From: Candidatus Gastranaerophilales bacterium
Lineage (GTDB): Bacteria; Cyanobacteriota; Vampirovibrionia; Gastranaerophilales; Gastranaerophilaceae
Direction of reading: 5' to 3'
Assembly: GCA_900548405.1 (NCBI GenBank)
Contig: UNSJ01000016.1
Coordinates: 1-40,791, forward strand
DNA: 40,791 bases
Position 1 is the stretch's first letter, and every line of letters begins with the position of its first letter. A program made the translations under genes and the position numbers. Below the pieces are notes generated by a model. The model was not told where the DNA came from, did not search any database, and saw only the letters and a program-made list of their open reading frames with translations. Positions 7,408 to 15,353 of the stretch are shown here, piece by piece.

Positions 7408-7435
7408 TTGACAATTTTAGGATGTTTAGTATAAT
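7408..7435 (+). promoter_or_regulatory. consensus promoter, apparently leaderless, for the TPM-domain gene
   Basis: TTGACA (7408-7413), 16 nt, TATAAT (7430-7435). Only 6 nt separate the -10 box from the ATG at 7442, so transcription should begin at or next to the start codon. Confidence 0.7.
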
Positions 7436-7441
7436 TGGTTT

Positions 7442-8134
7442 ATGAAAAAGAGTTTATTGGTTATTTTGGTATTGGCTCTGTTTACCTCAATTCAGGCTAA
7501 TGCTTTACAAGATTTGAATTTTAAAGGGTTTATAGCAGATGAGGCAAATATACTATCAGAAAATACTAAGTATGATTTGAACATGACCTTATGGGATTTG
7601 CAGAAAAAATCAGGTGCAGATATTGCCGTTGTGGTTTTACCATCGCTTGAAGGCAGACGTGTTGAAGATGTTGCTCTTGAAATTGGAAGAAAATACAAAG
7701 TCGGCTCAAAAGAAAAGAATAACGGAATAGTATTTTTAACTGCCATAAATGACAGAAAAATGCGTATAGAACTGGGTTACGGGTTTGAAAAAATAATTGC
7801 AATAAGTGACTTAGACTTTATAAGAGATAATGATATTTTACCGTATTACAGGCAGAATGATTATGAAAATGGTATAACACGAGGGACATATCAACTGGCA
7901 GATTTGGCAGCCCGGGCTGAGGGTGTTGTTGTAACAAGAACAGGAAATTGTCCTGATAAAGCCTTATCTTATAATACCGGCAAAGCTTCTTCACATTCTC
8001 ATACTCCTTGGTGGGTTTGGCCTATTGCAATTGTTATGAGTATTTTTTCACCAAGACGCAGAAACGGATTTGGAAGCAGTGGTTTTGGCGGTGGCGGCGG
8101 TTTTGGCGGCTGCGGAAGTTCGGGAAGTTGGTAG
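7442..8134 (+). CDS. TPM-domain (YgcG/Psb32-like) exported membrane protein
   Basis: A signal peptide (residues 1-21, ending ANA) is followed by a TPM domain: FIADEANILSE at the start, GADIAVVVLPSL, RKYKVGSKEKNNGIVFLTA and RIELGYGFE, ending near residue 155. A membrane segment (WWVWPIAIVMSIF, about 182-198) is followed by an Arg patch and a Gly-rich tail ending FGGCGSSGSW, typical of the YgcG class. The TPM domain is known from photosystem repair factors and membrane quality-control proteins; the biochemical role here is unknown. The ATG is fixed by the signal peptide. There is no Shine-Dalgarno sequence, and the promoter placement suggests a leaderless message. Confidence 0.88.
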   Translation: MKKSLLVILVLALFTSIQANALQDLNFKGFIADEANILSENTKYDLNMTLWDLQKKSGADIAVVVLPSLEGRRVEDVALEIGRKYKVGSKEKNNGIVFLTAINDRKMRIELGYGFEKIIAISDLDFIRDNDILPYYRQNDYENGITRGTYQLADLAARAEGVVVTRTGNCPDKALSYNTGKASSHSHTPWWVWPIAIVMSIFSPRRRNGFGSSGFGGGGGFGGCGSSGSW

Positions 8135-8231
8135 AAGTCCTTTAAAGATAATGCCAATGAGTATAAAGAGAGAAAAGTTGTTGCAAATTACATAAAAATA
8201 ATCTCAGTTATATATGGAGAAGGTATAAAAG

Positions 8232-8933
8232 ATGAAAAATTTAGACAAATTTATTGAAAGTTTAAAAGAAAATTTGGGGGATAACCTTATTTCAGTTATA
8301 GCATTTGGTTCAAAGGCTAATGTTGATGAGGTTAAATCAAATCTTAACCTTATGGTAGTTACAAATACTTTGACTGCAGAAAATTTATACGCTATTTCAC
8401 AGCCTGTTAAAAAATGGGTTAAATCTAAAAATCCTTTGCCTGTTGTGATGACAAAAGATGAATGGTACTCGTCTTTTGATGTTTACGCAATCGAATATTC
8501 TGATATAAAAGAAAATTACAAATTGATTTACGGTGAAGATTTAGTACCTGCTGTGAATATTAATAAGTATTATTTGAGATTGCAATGTGAAGCGGAATTA
8601 AAAAGTTTGTTGTTAAAATATAAAAACAATTTCTTAATGAATATTCGTTCTGATAAAGAGATGAAAAAGGTTCTTGATAAGGTTATTAAAACCTTGCTTG
8701 TTATCTTTAGAGCGGTGTTAAGACTTCATAATTGTCAGGTTCCATACAGAGCTGTTGATATAATTGAAAGTGCTTCTAACTTTTTGTCATTTAATAAAAT
8801 TGTTCTTAACAAGCTTGCTAAAATCAAATATGAAGGTGACAAATGCAACAAGCAGGAGCTTTTGTTTATTGAAAATCAGCTTTTAACAGATTTACAAGCT
8901 ATGCTTAAACAGGTTGATGCTATGCAATTTTAG
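8232..8933 (+). CDS. nucleotidyltransferase-fold protein, probably inactive
   Basis: The N-terminal 100 residues look like a minimal nucleotidyltransferase domain. VIAFGSKAN (near 22-30) matches the GS motif, and SNLNLMVV (near 36-43) sits where active members have (S)DxDLxV. Both metal-binding Asp are replaced by Asn, so catalysis is doubtful. The C-terminal half is helical and Lys/Leu-rich, resembling the substrate-binding helices attached to such domains. The SD GGAGAAGG is well spaced for the ATG. It lies about 100 nt after the TPM gene on the same strand with no clear terminator, and may be co-transcribed. The function is unknown; a scaffold or regulatory role is possible. Confidence 0.75.
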   Translation: MKNLDKFIESLKENLGDNLISVIAFGSKANVDEVKSNLNLMVVTNTLTAENLYAISQPVKKWVKSKNPLPVVMTKDEWYSSFDVYAIEYSDIKENYKLIYGEDLVPAVNINKYYLRLQCEAELKSLLLKYKNNFLMNIRSDKEMKKVLDKVIKTLLVIFRAVLRLHNCQVPYRAVDIIESASNFLSFNKIVLNKLAKIKYEGDKCNKQELLFIENQLLTDLQAMLKQVDAMQF

Positions 8934-8980
8934 TATTTTATGATATACTATAATCATTGAAATTTTAATAAAAAATGTTT

Positions 8981-9056
8981 GGACGATTAGCTCAGTTGGT
9001 AGAGTACTTGAACGACATTCAAGGTGTCACTGGTTCGAGCCCAGTATCGTCCACCA
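8981..9056 (+). tRNA. tRNA-Val (GAC), CCA encoded
   Basis: GGACGAT pairs with ATCGTCC, discriminator A, then an encoded CCA (9054-9056). The anticodon stem CTTGA/TCAAG encloses loop ACGACAT, giving GAC at 9014-9016. TATAAT at 8949-8954 is a likely -10 box. The 3' end is repeated at 9182-9205. Confidence 0.95.
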
Positions 9057-9205
9057 TTTCTCAGAAATGAGAACCGATGCTCTCACGCATATTTTAATCG
9101 TTGATTAAAATATGTTGGTTCAGTCTTTCAGACATCCTGCCTCGTAAAGTTCGGATATCCCATCCTCACTAACGATGCAAGCGAGCCCAGTATCGTCCAC
9201 CATTT
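9036..9205. repeat. 24-bp direct repeat of the tRNA-Val 3' end flanking a 122-bp spacer
   Basis: Positions 9036-9059 (inside and just past the tRNA) and 9182-9205 are identical over 24 bp, including T-arm, acceptor and CCA. The spacer holds two hairpins: TTCTCA-GAAA-TGAGAA at 9058-9073 and CATATTTTAATC-GTT-GATTAAAATATG at 9088-9114. The layout resembles attL/attR of a tRNA-targeting element reduced to a remnant, or a tRNA-derived repeat. There is no integrase gene in the window and no ORF in the spacer. Confidence 0.7.
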
Positions 9206-9243
9206 TTATTAAAAAATCCGCAATATAGAATTAGGAAGTTATT

Positions 9244-9588
9244 ATGCAAGATGCAATAGTTATGGAATTAGATTCAAATTTGTCCTTTAAAGCGCAAATT
9301 GATACGACACCTGCAACAAAACAAAGTTTTGCAACGGTTTATGTTGATGAAAAAGAAGTCAAACGTCCGACTATTACTCAGTCTAACGGCTTAATTGATT
9401 TTAAACTGGTTGATGCGGACAGCAAAATTACAGCTTTTATAGAAAAATGGAATAAAACAAGAAAAAGAATTAATCTTATGGTTGAATCTAATGACCGTAT
9501 GTACTTTTTAAAAGGATGCTCCGTTAAAAAGTTTGAAAGCTCCCAAAAAGCTTTTACTGTTTTTTATAATACTTATAAAGAAGCATAA
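9244..9588 (+). CDS. hypothetical protein (114 aa)
   Basis: I do not recognise this protein. It is predicted mainly beta, with short strands (SFKAQIDTTP, SFATVYVDEKEV, LIDFKLVDAD, RINLMVESNDRMYFLKG), and could be a small beta-sandwich or OB-like domain. No signal peptide. AGGAAG lies before the ATG. It is 12 nt upstream of the GT2 gene on the same strand, so the two are probably translated from one message. Its position beside a tRNA with a duplicated 3' end is the only hint of mobile origin. Confidence 0.65.
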   Translation: MQDAIVMELDSNLSFKAQIDTTPATKQSFATVYVDEKEVKRPTITQSNGLIDFKLVDADSKITAFIEKWNKTRKRINLMVESNDRMYFLKGCSVKKFESSQKAFTVFYNTYKEA

Positions 9589-9600
9589 AGGAAGTTTTAT

Positions 9601-10461
9601 ATGACAAAGGTATCAATAATTGTTCCTGTGTATAATGTTGTTGATTATCTTTCTGATTGTCTTGAAAGCCTTGTAAAACAAACCCTTGATGATATAGAAA
9701 TAATTTGCGTTAATGACGGTTCAACTGATTCAAGTTTAATTGTTCTGGAAAAGTATGAGAAACAATATGATTTTATTAAAATAATTAATCAAAGAAATAA
9801 AGGTCTTGCTTCTGCCCGTAATGCCGGAATAGCAGCTGCAAAAGGTGAGTATTTGGGATTTATTGATTCAGATGATTGGATTGACACGGAGTTCTATGAA
9901 AAATTGTATGAGGCAGCAAGACGGCATAATACGGATATTGCAGCTGCAAGTATTATAAGAAAAAGAGAACATTCTCAAAAGTTTCGAATAAATTATTTTG
10001 ATGAAGAAATTTTTTTCGATATTCAAGATAAAATTTCTGCTTGTAATGTGCCGGAAATGTGTTACGTCTGGAATAAGATTTATAAAAAATCATTTCTTGA
10101 TAATAATAGCTTAATCTTTGCGGACGGTAAAAATTTTGAAGATATACGTTTTACAATAAGGGCTTTATATTATTCTAAGTCTTTAGTAACTGTTCCTGAT
10201 ATTTACTACTATTACAGAGTAAGAAAAAATTCTATTGTTAAAACACTTTCAAATGAAATGATTTCAGCGCGCGCGGAGTCTTTAAATGATATGTTTGAAT
10301 TTGCAGATTTAAAAGGAATTATGTTTGACAATAAGTTTCGTTGTTTTACTGTAAAAATAGTTTATTTAGCTAAAATAACGATGTTAAAAATAAAGCAGTA
10401 CCGTAAAGAGTACCGCTATTATTTATTTGGTTTTATTCCTATATTTAAAAAGCCTATATAG
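9601..10461 (+). CDS. family 2 glycosyltransferase
   Basis: GT-A fold enzyme (286 aa) with a textbook N-terminus: VSIIVPVYNVVDYLSDCLES, then EIICVNDGSTDSS for nucleotide-sugar binding, a GLASARNAG block and the DSDDW metal-binding motif near residue 92. Such enzymes transfer a sugar from a nucleotide donor to surface polysaccharide or lipid-linked glycans at the inner membrane face. The exact donor and acceptor cannot be told. AAGGAA precedes the ATG. The last 8 bp overlap the convergent end of gcvPA. Confidence 0.92.
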   Translation: MTKVSIIVPVYNVVDYLSDCLESLVKQTLDDIEIICVNDGSTDSSLIVLEKYEKQYDFIKIINQRNKGLASARNAGIAAAKGEYLGFIDSDDWIDTEFYEKLYEAARRHNTDIAAASIIRKREHSQKFRINYFDEEIFFDIQDKISACNVPEMCYVWNKIYKKSFLDNNSLIFADGKNFEDIRFTIRALYYSKSLVTVPDIYYYYRVRKNSIVKTLSNEMISARAESLNDMFEFADLKGIMFDNKFRCFTVKIVYLAKITMLKIKQYRKEYRYYLFGFIPIFKKPI

Positions 10462-11692
10462 CTTTTATGTAAGCTTCAACATCGTCTTCAGTATTCATTT
10501 CTGTTGCAGCTACAAGGATTTTATTATCAGCAATTTTTAAACCGCCGATAATATTGTTTTGTTTAAGTTTTTCAAGAGTTTTATCAGCATCGTGAACTTC
10601 AATTACAAATTCGTTAAAGAAATTTTTGTTAACTGTTTTAATTCCTTTTTGGGCAAGTTTTTCTGACAACTTATGTGCAATTTTTGCGGATAAATATCCT
10701 GCTTGTCTAAAACCTTTTTCACCCATAACAGTCAGATATAAAGTTGCGCAAAGTCCTATCAAAGCCTGATTTGAGCAGATATTGCTTGTTGCTTTTTCTC
10801 GTTTGATATGTTGTTCACGGGTTTGAATAGTTAAACAGAAAGCTTGATTTCCATCTGCATCAACAGTTCTTCCTGCAAGACGTCCCGGAATCTGGCGCAT
10901 AAATTTTTCTTTGCACGCGATAAATCCTGCATGCGGACCGCCAAATGACATCGGGATACCTAAAGTTTGAACGTCACCTACAACAATATCAGCTTCAACA
11001 GGAGGTTTTAATACTGAAAGTGATGAGATATCAGTACATACAATTAAAAGCGTATCAAGAGCTTTGATTTCTTTTATTTCACCATAGAAATCAGGATTTT
11101 GAATAAGAACTCCCGCATATTCGCCAGTGTTTTCAGGCAGCTTATCAAACCAATCAACTTCTATATCGTTTGAATATGTGTAAGTTTTTATTACATCAAT
11201 ATATTCGGGATTTAAAGAATTTGATACAAGGACTTTGTTTTTCTTAGATATTCTTACAGCCATCAATATAGCTTCAGCGCAAGCGGTAGCAGCATCATAC
11301 ATAGTGGCATTGGAAATATCCATACCTGTAAGTCTGCTAATCATTGTTTGAAATTCATACATTACCTGAAGTGTTCCTTGTGAAATCTCAGGCTGATACG
11401 GTGTATATGCTGTCAAAAACTCAAAACGGTTAGCAACTTGAGAAATACATGCAGGAATAAATTTGTTGTAAGTTCCTGCACCTAAAAAACTGATATAGTC
11501 AGTTTTGTTTTTCTTTGCTAATGATTTAATGCGTTTTTGCACATCCATTTCGCTTATAGGTTTTTCAAGTTCAAGTTTTTCCATACGGGCTTTTTCAGGT
11601 ATTTGGCTGAACAAATCCTCTATGGATGCTGCGCCAATGCTTTCAAGCATTTCTTTTTTTACTTCATCAGTATGTACTAAAAAATTTTTCAT
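10454..11692 (-). CDS. gcvPA: glycine dehydrogenase (decarboxylating) subunit 1
   Basis: The N-terminal half of the P-protein in organisms with a split enzyme. It decarboxylates glycine by pyridoxal phosphate chemistry and passes the aminomethyl group to lipoyl-GcvH. The landmarks are FLGAGTYNKFIPACISQVANR, TAYTPYQPEISQGTLQVMYE and SFGGPHAGFIACKE. I start it at the ATG 11692 (MKNFLVHTDEV), which gives 412 aa; the longer reading merely runs back into gcvH. The gcvH stop ends one base before this ATG, so translation is probably coupled. The partner gene gcvPB, which carries the PLP lysine, is not next to it as it often is, and must be elsewhere. Confidence 0.92.
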   Translation of the reverse strand: MKNFLVHTDEVKKEMLESIGAASIEDLFSQIPEKARMEKLELEKPISEMDVQKRIKSLAKKNKTDYISFLGAGTYNKFIPACISQVANRFEFLTAYTPYQPEISQGTLQVMYEFQTMISRLTGMDISNATMYDAATACAEAILMAVRISKKNKVLVSNSLNPEYIDVIKTYTYSNDIEVDWFDKLPENTGEYAGVLIQNPDFYGEIKEIKALDTLLIVCTDISSLSVLKPPVEADIVVGDVQTLGIPMSFGGPHAGFIACKEKFMRQIPGRLAGRTVDADGNQAFCLTIQTREQHIKREKATSNICSNQALIGLCATLYLTVMGEKGFRQAGYLSAKIAHKLSEKLAQKGIKTVNKNFFNEFVIEVHDADKTLEKLKQNNIIGGLKIADNKILVAATEMNTEDDVEAYIKAI

Positions 11693-11693
11693 C

Positions 11694-12077
11694 TTATTCC
11701 AATTCTTCTTTATAATCTTCGTATTCCAGCAAGTCGCTTTGTTCTGCATCATCACCTGTTGCTTCTATTTTTACAAGCCAGCCTTTTTCATAACTGTCTT
11801 CATTAAGTATTTCAGGTGATTCAGCTGCTGCTTCGTTAACTTCTAAAATCTTACCGCTGATAGGCATATAAATTTCAGATGCAGCTTTTACAGATTCAAC
11901 TGCTGCAAATGTGTCGCCTTTCTGAAATTCCCTTCCTGTTTCTGGAAGTTCTAAAAAAACAATATCTCCAAGCTGTTCAACAGCATAGTCTGTTAATCCG
12001 ATTGTAAAAGTGTTATCTCCGTTATCTAATAAGAATTCGTGAGATTTTGAACACAAAATTTTTTCTGTAATACTCAT
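11694..12077 (-). CDS. gcvH: glycine cleavage system H protein
   Basis: The lipoyl carrier of the glycine cleavage complex (127 aa, normal length). The lipoylated lysine is K64 in ESVKAASE. FTIGLTDYAVEQLGDIVFLELP is the typical N-terminal part of the domain. The tail after residue 108 is unusually acidic. An AAGGAG-type site precedes the ATG. It is the second gene of gcvT-gcvH-gcvPA, 28 nt after gcvT. Confidence 0.95.
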   Translation of the reverse strand: MSITEKILCSKSHEFLLDNGDNTFTIGLTDYAVEQLGDIVFLELPETGREFQKGDTFAAVESVKAASEIYMPISGKILEVNEAAAESPEILNEDSYEKGWLVKIEATGDDAEQSDLLEYEDYKEELE

Positions 12078-12105
12078 TTAATTCTCCTTTTTTATCCTTA
12101 AGGGT

Positions 12106-13209
12106 TTATATTTTTATTTTATTTCTTTTTTGTACAAATGGTCTTTTGACAACTTCTGCATCATGCAGTTTTTCTCTTATCATAACTTGAACAACAGAAC
12201 CTGTGCAAATTTCTTTATCATTTTTTACATATGCCAGTGCTATATTGCAGCCAAGTACCGGGGATGGTCCTCCGCTTGTTATTACTCCGACTTTTTCGCC
12301 GTTTTTGTAAACTTCATATTCATGTCTTGCAATTGATTTGTCAAGCATTTTGATACCAATTAATTTTTTATTTGTACCGTTTTTAATTTGTTCAGTGATT
12401 ACTTTTTTACCGTTGTAGTCATCTTCTTTGTCTTTGGGTACTGACCAGGATAATCCTGCTTCAATTGGGGTGGTATTTTCGTCAAGGTCATTTCCGTATA
12501 AATGCAATGCTGCTTCAAGTCTTAAAGTATCTCTGGCACCAAGTCCGATAGGTTTTATTCCAAATTCTTTTCCTTGTTCAAGGATTTCATCCCAAAGATA
12601 TTCTGAATTTCGGTTTTCTACAAGAATTTCATAACCATCTTCTCCGGTGTAACCTGTGCGTGATATTAGAACTTTAATACCTGCGATTTTTGCAGGTTTA
12701 ATTGTAAATGATTCCTGATGAGTGTTTAAGCCCATTTTGCGTAACAGTTCATCTGCTTTTGGTCCTTGTACTGCAAGTAAGGAATAATTATGTGATTGAT
12801 TATCAATTTTTACATCATATCCTTTACTATTTCTGACCATCCAATTTAAATCTTCATCAATTCTTGAGGCATTGCAGATTACCAAATAATTTAATATACC
12901 AAGTTTGTAGATTATCAAGTCATCTATTAATCCGCCATGCTGGTTTGGCAGCTGGCAATATACAGCTTTTTCATAATCTAATTTTGTTATATTTTGAGGA
13001 ACTAATTTATTTAAAAATTCTAAAGCATCTTTTCCAGAAACAAACACTTCTCCCATATGTGAAACATCGAAAAGACCTACATTTTCACGTACTGTTTTGT
13101 GTTCTTCAATGATTGAAGCATATTGAACGGGCATATGCCAGCCTGCAAAATCAACCATTTTCGCACCTAATTGCACATGTTTGTCATGTAAAAAAGTTTC
13201 TTTAGTCAT
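12106..13209 (-). CDS. gcvT: aminomethyltransferase (glycine cleavage T protein)
   Basis: Transfers the methylene group from aminomethyl-lipoyl-GcvH to tetrahydrofolate, releasing ammonia. The length (367 aa) is standard. Visible signatures are HVQLGAKMVDFAGWHMPVQY, FDVSHMGEV, SRTGYTGEDGYEI and the C-terminal SGGPSPVLGCNIALAYV. GGGGGAT lies before the ATG. It is the first gene of the operon; a TTGACA on the minus strand at 13260-13265 is a possible -35 box. I see no convincing glycine riboswitch in the 130 nt upstream. Confidence 0.95.
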   Translation of the reverse strand: MTKETFLHDKHVQLGAKMVDFAGWHMPVQYASIIEEHKTVRENVGLFDVSHMGEVFVSGKDALEFLNKLVPQNITKLDYEKAVYCQLPNQHGGLIDDLIIYKLGILNYLVICNASRIDEDLNWMVRNSKGYDVKIDNQSHNYSLLAVQGPKADELLRKMGLNTHQESFTIKPAKIAGIKVLISRTGYTGEDGYEILVENRNSEYLWDEILEQGKEFGIKPIGLGARDTLRLEAALHLYGNDLDENTTPIEAGLSWSVPKDKEDDYNGKKVITEQIKNGTNKKLIGIKMLDKSIARHEYEVYKNGEKVGVITSGGPSPVLGCNIALAYVKNDKEICTGSVVQVMIREKLHDAEVVKRPFVQKRNKIKI

Positions 13210-13281
13210 AAAATTATCCCCCTTGTGTATAGATTAATTGTCTATGTAAATGGTTATATTGTCAATGTTTTATTGAGTAAG

Positions 13282-13310
13282 TTGAAGTTCAAATTACAAT
13301 ATGTTATAAT
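13282..13310 (+). promoter_or_regulatory. promoter of the 13341-14083 prepilin gene
   Basis: TTGAAG (13282-13287), 17 nt, TATAAT (13305-13310), with AAAGGAG and an ATG at 13341 downstream. Confidence 0.7.
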
Positions 13311-13340
13311 AAGAGTGGTCAATAAAAGAAAGGAGCAATT

Positions 13341-14083
13341 ATGAGAAAATTTAGTCACATCTTCGGGGGGGGGGCACTCTAACTGCTCCTGCATTTACTC
13401 TCGCTGAGGTATTGGTTACACTTGGTATAATTGGGGTGGTTTCTGCAATGACTGTACCGTCTTTGATACAAAATCATCAAAGGTCATCTTATGCTGTTTC
13501 TGCGCATAAGGTCTACAACGAGATGCAGCAAGCTTTAACACAATACCTGACCGATAACAATTCGGTAGGAATTAATGAAACAGGGTTGACTAATGCTGAT
13601 TTGGATAACTCTGTTTTGCCGTTTATGAAAAAGTATTTTAAGGTTGTCAATGACTGTGGAGATAAAACAACACCTTGTTTTGCAAATAATTATAAGTCAT
13701 TATCAGGAACTTCCATTACCGCCGGGAGAAAAGAAACTCTCAGGTGTGTAACCATAGCTAGCGGTGCTAGTATTTGTATGCAGCGATTCACCGGTGATTC
13801 AGATACAGGATTCGGTTATATTTATGTTGATACAAACGGACCTAAAGGTCCGAATATAGGTTGCAGAGATTATTGGAGAATGTTTTATTTTTCCGATGCA
13901 TCGGTTGATGGTTATAGATTAAGTCCGGGGTGCAAAAAAGACGGAACTAAATGCCCTAACGGAGGAACTTTGCAGGCTCAAAGAGAATATGATTGGTCTG
14001 CCGGCTGCGGAGATCCAAGTGATCCGGAAGATATCGATGGTATCGGAAGATTAATAGGAAACGGCTGGGTAATGGATTACTAG
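13341..14083 (+). CDS. type IV pilin-like protein, frame broken at a G10 tract (phase-variable candidate)
   Basis: AAAGGAG and ATG 13341 open MRKFSHIF followed by ten G (13365-13374). As given, the frame ends after 13 codons at a TAA. With 11 (or 8) G it continues GGGGTLTAPAFTLAEVLVTL and on through GIIGVVSAMTVPSL, a prepilin helix with Ala before the cleavage site and the position-5 Glu. The in-frame length would be 247 aa. The body differs from the other three: it is Cys-rich (VNDCGDKTTPC, NIGCRDYWR, LSPGCKKDGTKC) with a YIYVDTNGPKGPN segment, as in some major-pilin-like or Com-type pseudopilins. The tract is G in the message, opposite to the other two loci. It ends at a shared terminator. 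Confidence 0.8.
13365..13374. repeat. homopolymer G10 inside prepilin leader
   Basis: Ten consecutive G starting at codon 9 of the plus-strand prepilin gene; an 11th (or loss of two) would restore the pilin frame. Confidence 0.85.
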
Positions 14084-14085
14084 AA

Positions 14086-14114
14086 AAAAAGGAAGGTATA
14101 TAGCCTTCCTTTTT
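14086..14114. terminator. bidirectional terminator
   Basis: AAAAAGGAAGG (14086-14096) pairs with CCTTCCTTTTT (14104-14114) around a 7-nt loop, serving the prepilin gene and the convergent J-domain gene. Confidence 0.9.
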
Positions 14115-15153
14115 AAATCTCTGCAATTTTTTTATAAAGTTCTATTTGTTTTTCTGAAATATTTTTTGGTATTACGATTTTAATTTTTGCATTTAAGTTA
14201 CCGTAACCCCCGCCTTTTTTAGGCAACCCTAATTCTTTTAATCTTAAAGATTGGCCTGAAGATGTTTTTGGCGGTATTTTGATTGTAATTTTACCATGTA
14301 AAGTTTCAATTTCTTTTTTTGCACCCAAAACAGCTTCAGGAGGAGTAATTTCAATCTCCTTAGTTAAATCTGAGCCGTTTACCTCATAATTGCTGTCTTT
14401 AATATTTATAACAAGGTACAAATCACCTTTGCGGCCGTATGAATCTGACTTACCTTCTCCTTTAATTCTAACTTTTTGTCCTTCAGAAATATTTGGAGGA
14501 AGTTTTACTTTAATTGATTTTGGTTCTGATTTAAAACCTGTTCCGCCGCAAGCACTGCAAAATCCGCCGCCCGGAGGGCATTGTGTACAGCGTTCCATAT
14601 TATTAAATTTAACAGTAATAGGTTTTTGTTCAAATATGTCTTTAACCGTAACATTTAAATTCATTGTAACATCAAGATCTTCAGATTTCGGAGCTTGTTG
14701 TTGTCTTCTCCTTGATGATGTTTGCTGAGCACCGCCAAAATCAAAGCCGCCAAAATTCATACCTTGAGAAGATTTTGCTCTGCCGCTCATCATATCACCG
14801 AAAAGAGAGCTAAAGAAGTCCGAAAAGCCTCCCAAATCTTCGCCGTTAAAGCTGTAACTCTGGTATCCTCCGCCTTGACCGCCTCCAAAACCGTATTGCT
14901 CAAATCCCGGAGGAGGTGTATAGTTTTGACCGCCTTGCCAGTTTGCACCTAAGCTGTCATATCTTTGACGTTTTTCTTTATCACCCAAAACTTCGTATGC
15001 TTCGTTAATATCTTTGAATTTACCCTCAGCCTCTTTAGTTTTATTAACATCAGGGTGGAATTTTCTTGCCAGTTTTCTATATGCTGATTTAATTTCAGCA
15101 TCTGTTGCGTCACGTTTAACGCCTAATATGTCATAATAGTCTTTATATTCCAT
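14113..15153 (-). CDS. J-domain co-chaperone with a reduced zinc region
   Basis: An N-terminal J domain ([20 protein letters not shown], with the HPD that stimulates DnaK near residue 35) is followed by a Gly/Phe/Ser/Gln-rich linker (about 70-155) and two client-binding beta domains. The zinc region is cut down: only CTQC and CSAC, followed by GGTG, remain of the usual four CxxCxGxG repeats, enough for a single zinc site. That places it between DnaJ and CbpA types. I start at ATG 15153 ([10 protein letters not shown]), which has AGGAG at a normal distance; the upstream extension has none. 346 aa. It stands alone between two terminators. Confidence 0.92.
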   Translation of the reverse strand: MEYKDYYDILGVKRDATDAEIKSAYRKLARKFHPDVNKTKEAEGKFKDINEAYEVLGDKEKRQRYDSLGANWQGGQNYTPPPGFEQYGFGGGQGGGYQSYSFNGEDLGGFSDFFSSLFGDMMSGRAKSSQGMNFGGFDFGGAQQTSSRRRQQQAPKSEDLDVTMNLNVTVKDIFEQKPITVKFNNMERCTQCPPGGGFCSACGGTGFKSEPKSIKVKLPPNISEGQKVRIKGEGKSDSYGRKGDLYLVINIKDSNYEVNGSDLTKEIEITPPEAVLGAKKEIETLHGKITIKIPPKTSSGQSLRLKELGLPKKGGGYGNLNAKIKIVIPKNISEKQIELYKKIAEI

Positions 15154-15225
15154 TTGATATCTCCTAAACATATAATAATATAAAAATTATTAAAAATTGA
15201 AATAATTAATTATTTTTTAAGCATT

Positions 15226-15259
15226 AAAAAAGACAGAGTTCAATTACCCTGTCTTTTTT
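15226..15259 (-). terminator. terminator of the ribosomal protein operon
   Basis: On the minus strand AAAAAAGACAG pairs with CTGTCTTTTTT around a 12-nt loop. It follows rplR by about 95 nt and ends the operon there. Confidence 0.85.
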
Positions 15260-15272
15260 ATTTATATTGTTA

Positions 15273-15353
15273 CCAAAGCGGCTATGCTCCTTCTTTAGTT
15301 ATAGCCTCGTAAGTTCATGCAAAACCCGGATGGCGGGTGGAACGGCAACGTTC
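15273..15353 (-). repeat. ribosomal intergenic repeat, copy A (after rplR)
   Basis: In message sense it opens with a 6-bp hairpin (GGAACG/CGTTCC) at the rplR stop, then CACCCGCCA, GGGTTTTGCATGAACTTA and AAGGAGCATAG. About three quarters of it matches copy B after rpsH. It ends in an RBS-like AAGGAG but no gene follows, so it may mark a lost downstream gene. Confidence 0.55.

Noticed and set aside
13210..13340. Glycine riboswitch upstream of gcvT
   Set aside because: The 130-nt divergent region shows none of the recognisable paired GG/GGAC-type core and is shared with a prepilin promoter.
13412..13420. TTG at 13412 as start of the plus-strand prepilin, and GTG at 34839 for the third
   Set aside because: Both lie inside the conserved hydrophobic helix, so the product would lack the leader, cleavage site and position-5 Glu; no RBS is present at either.
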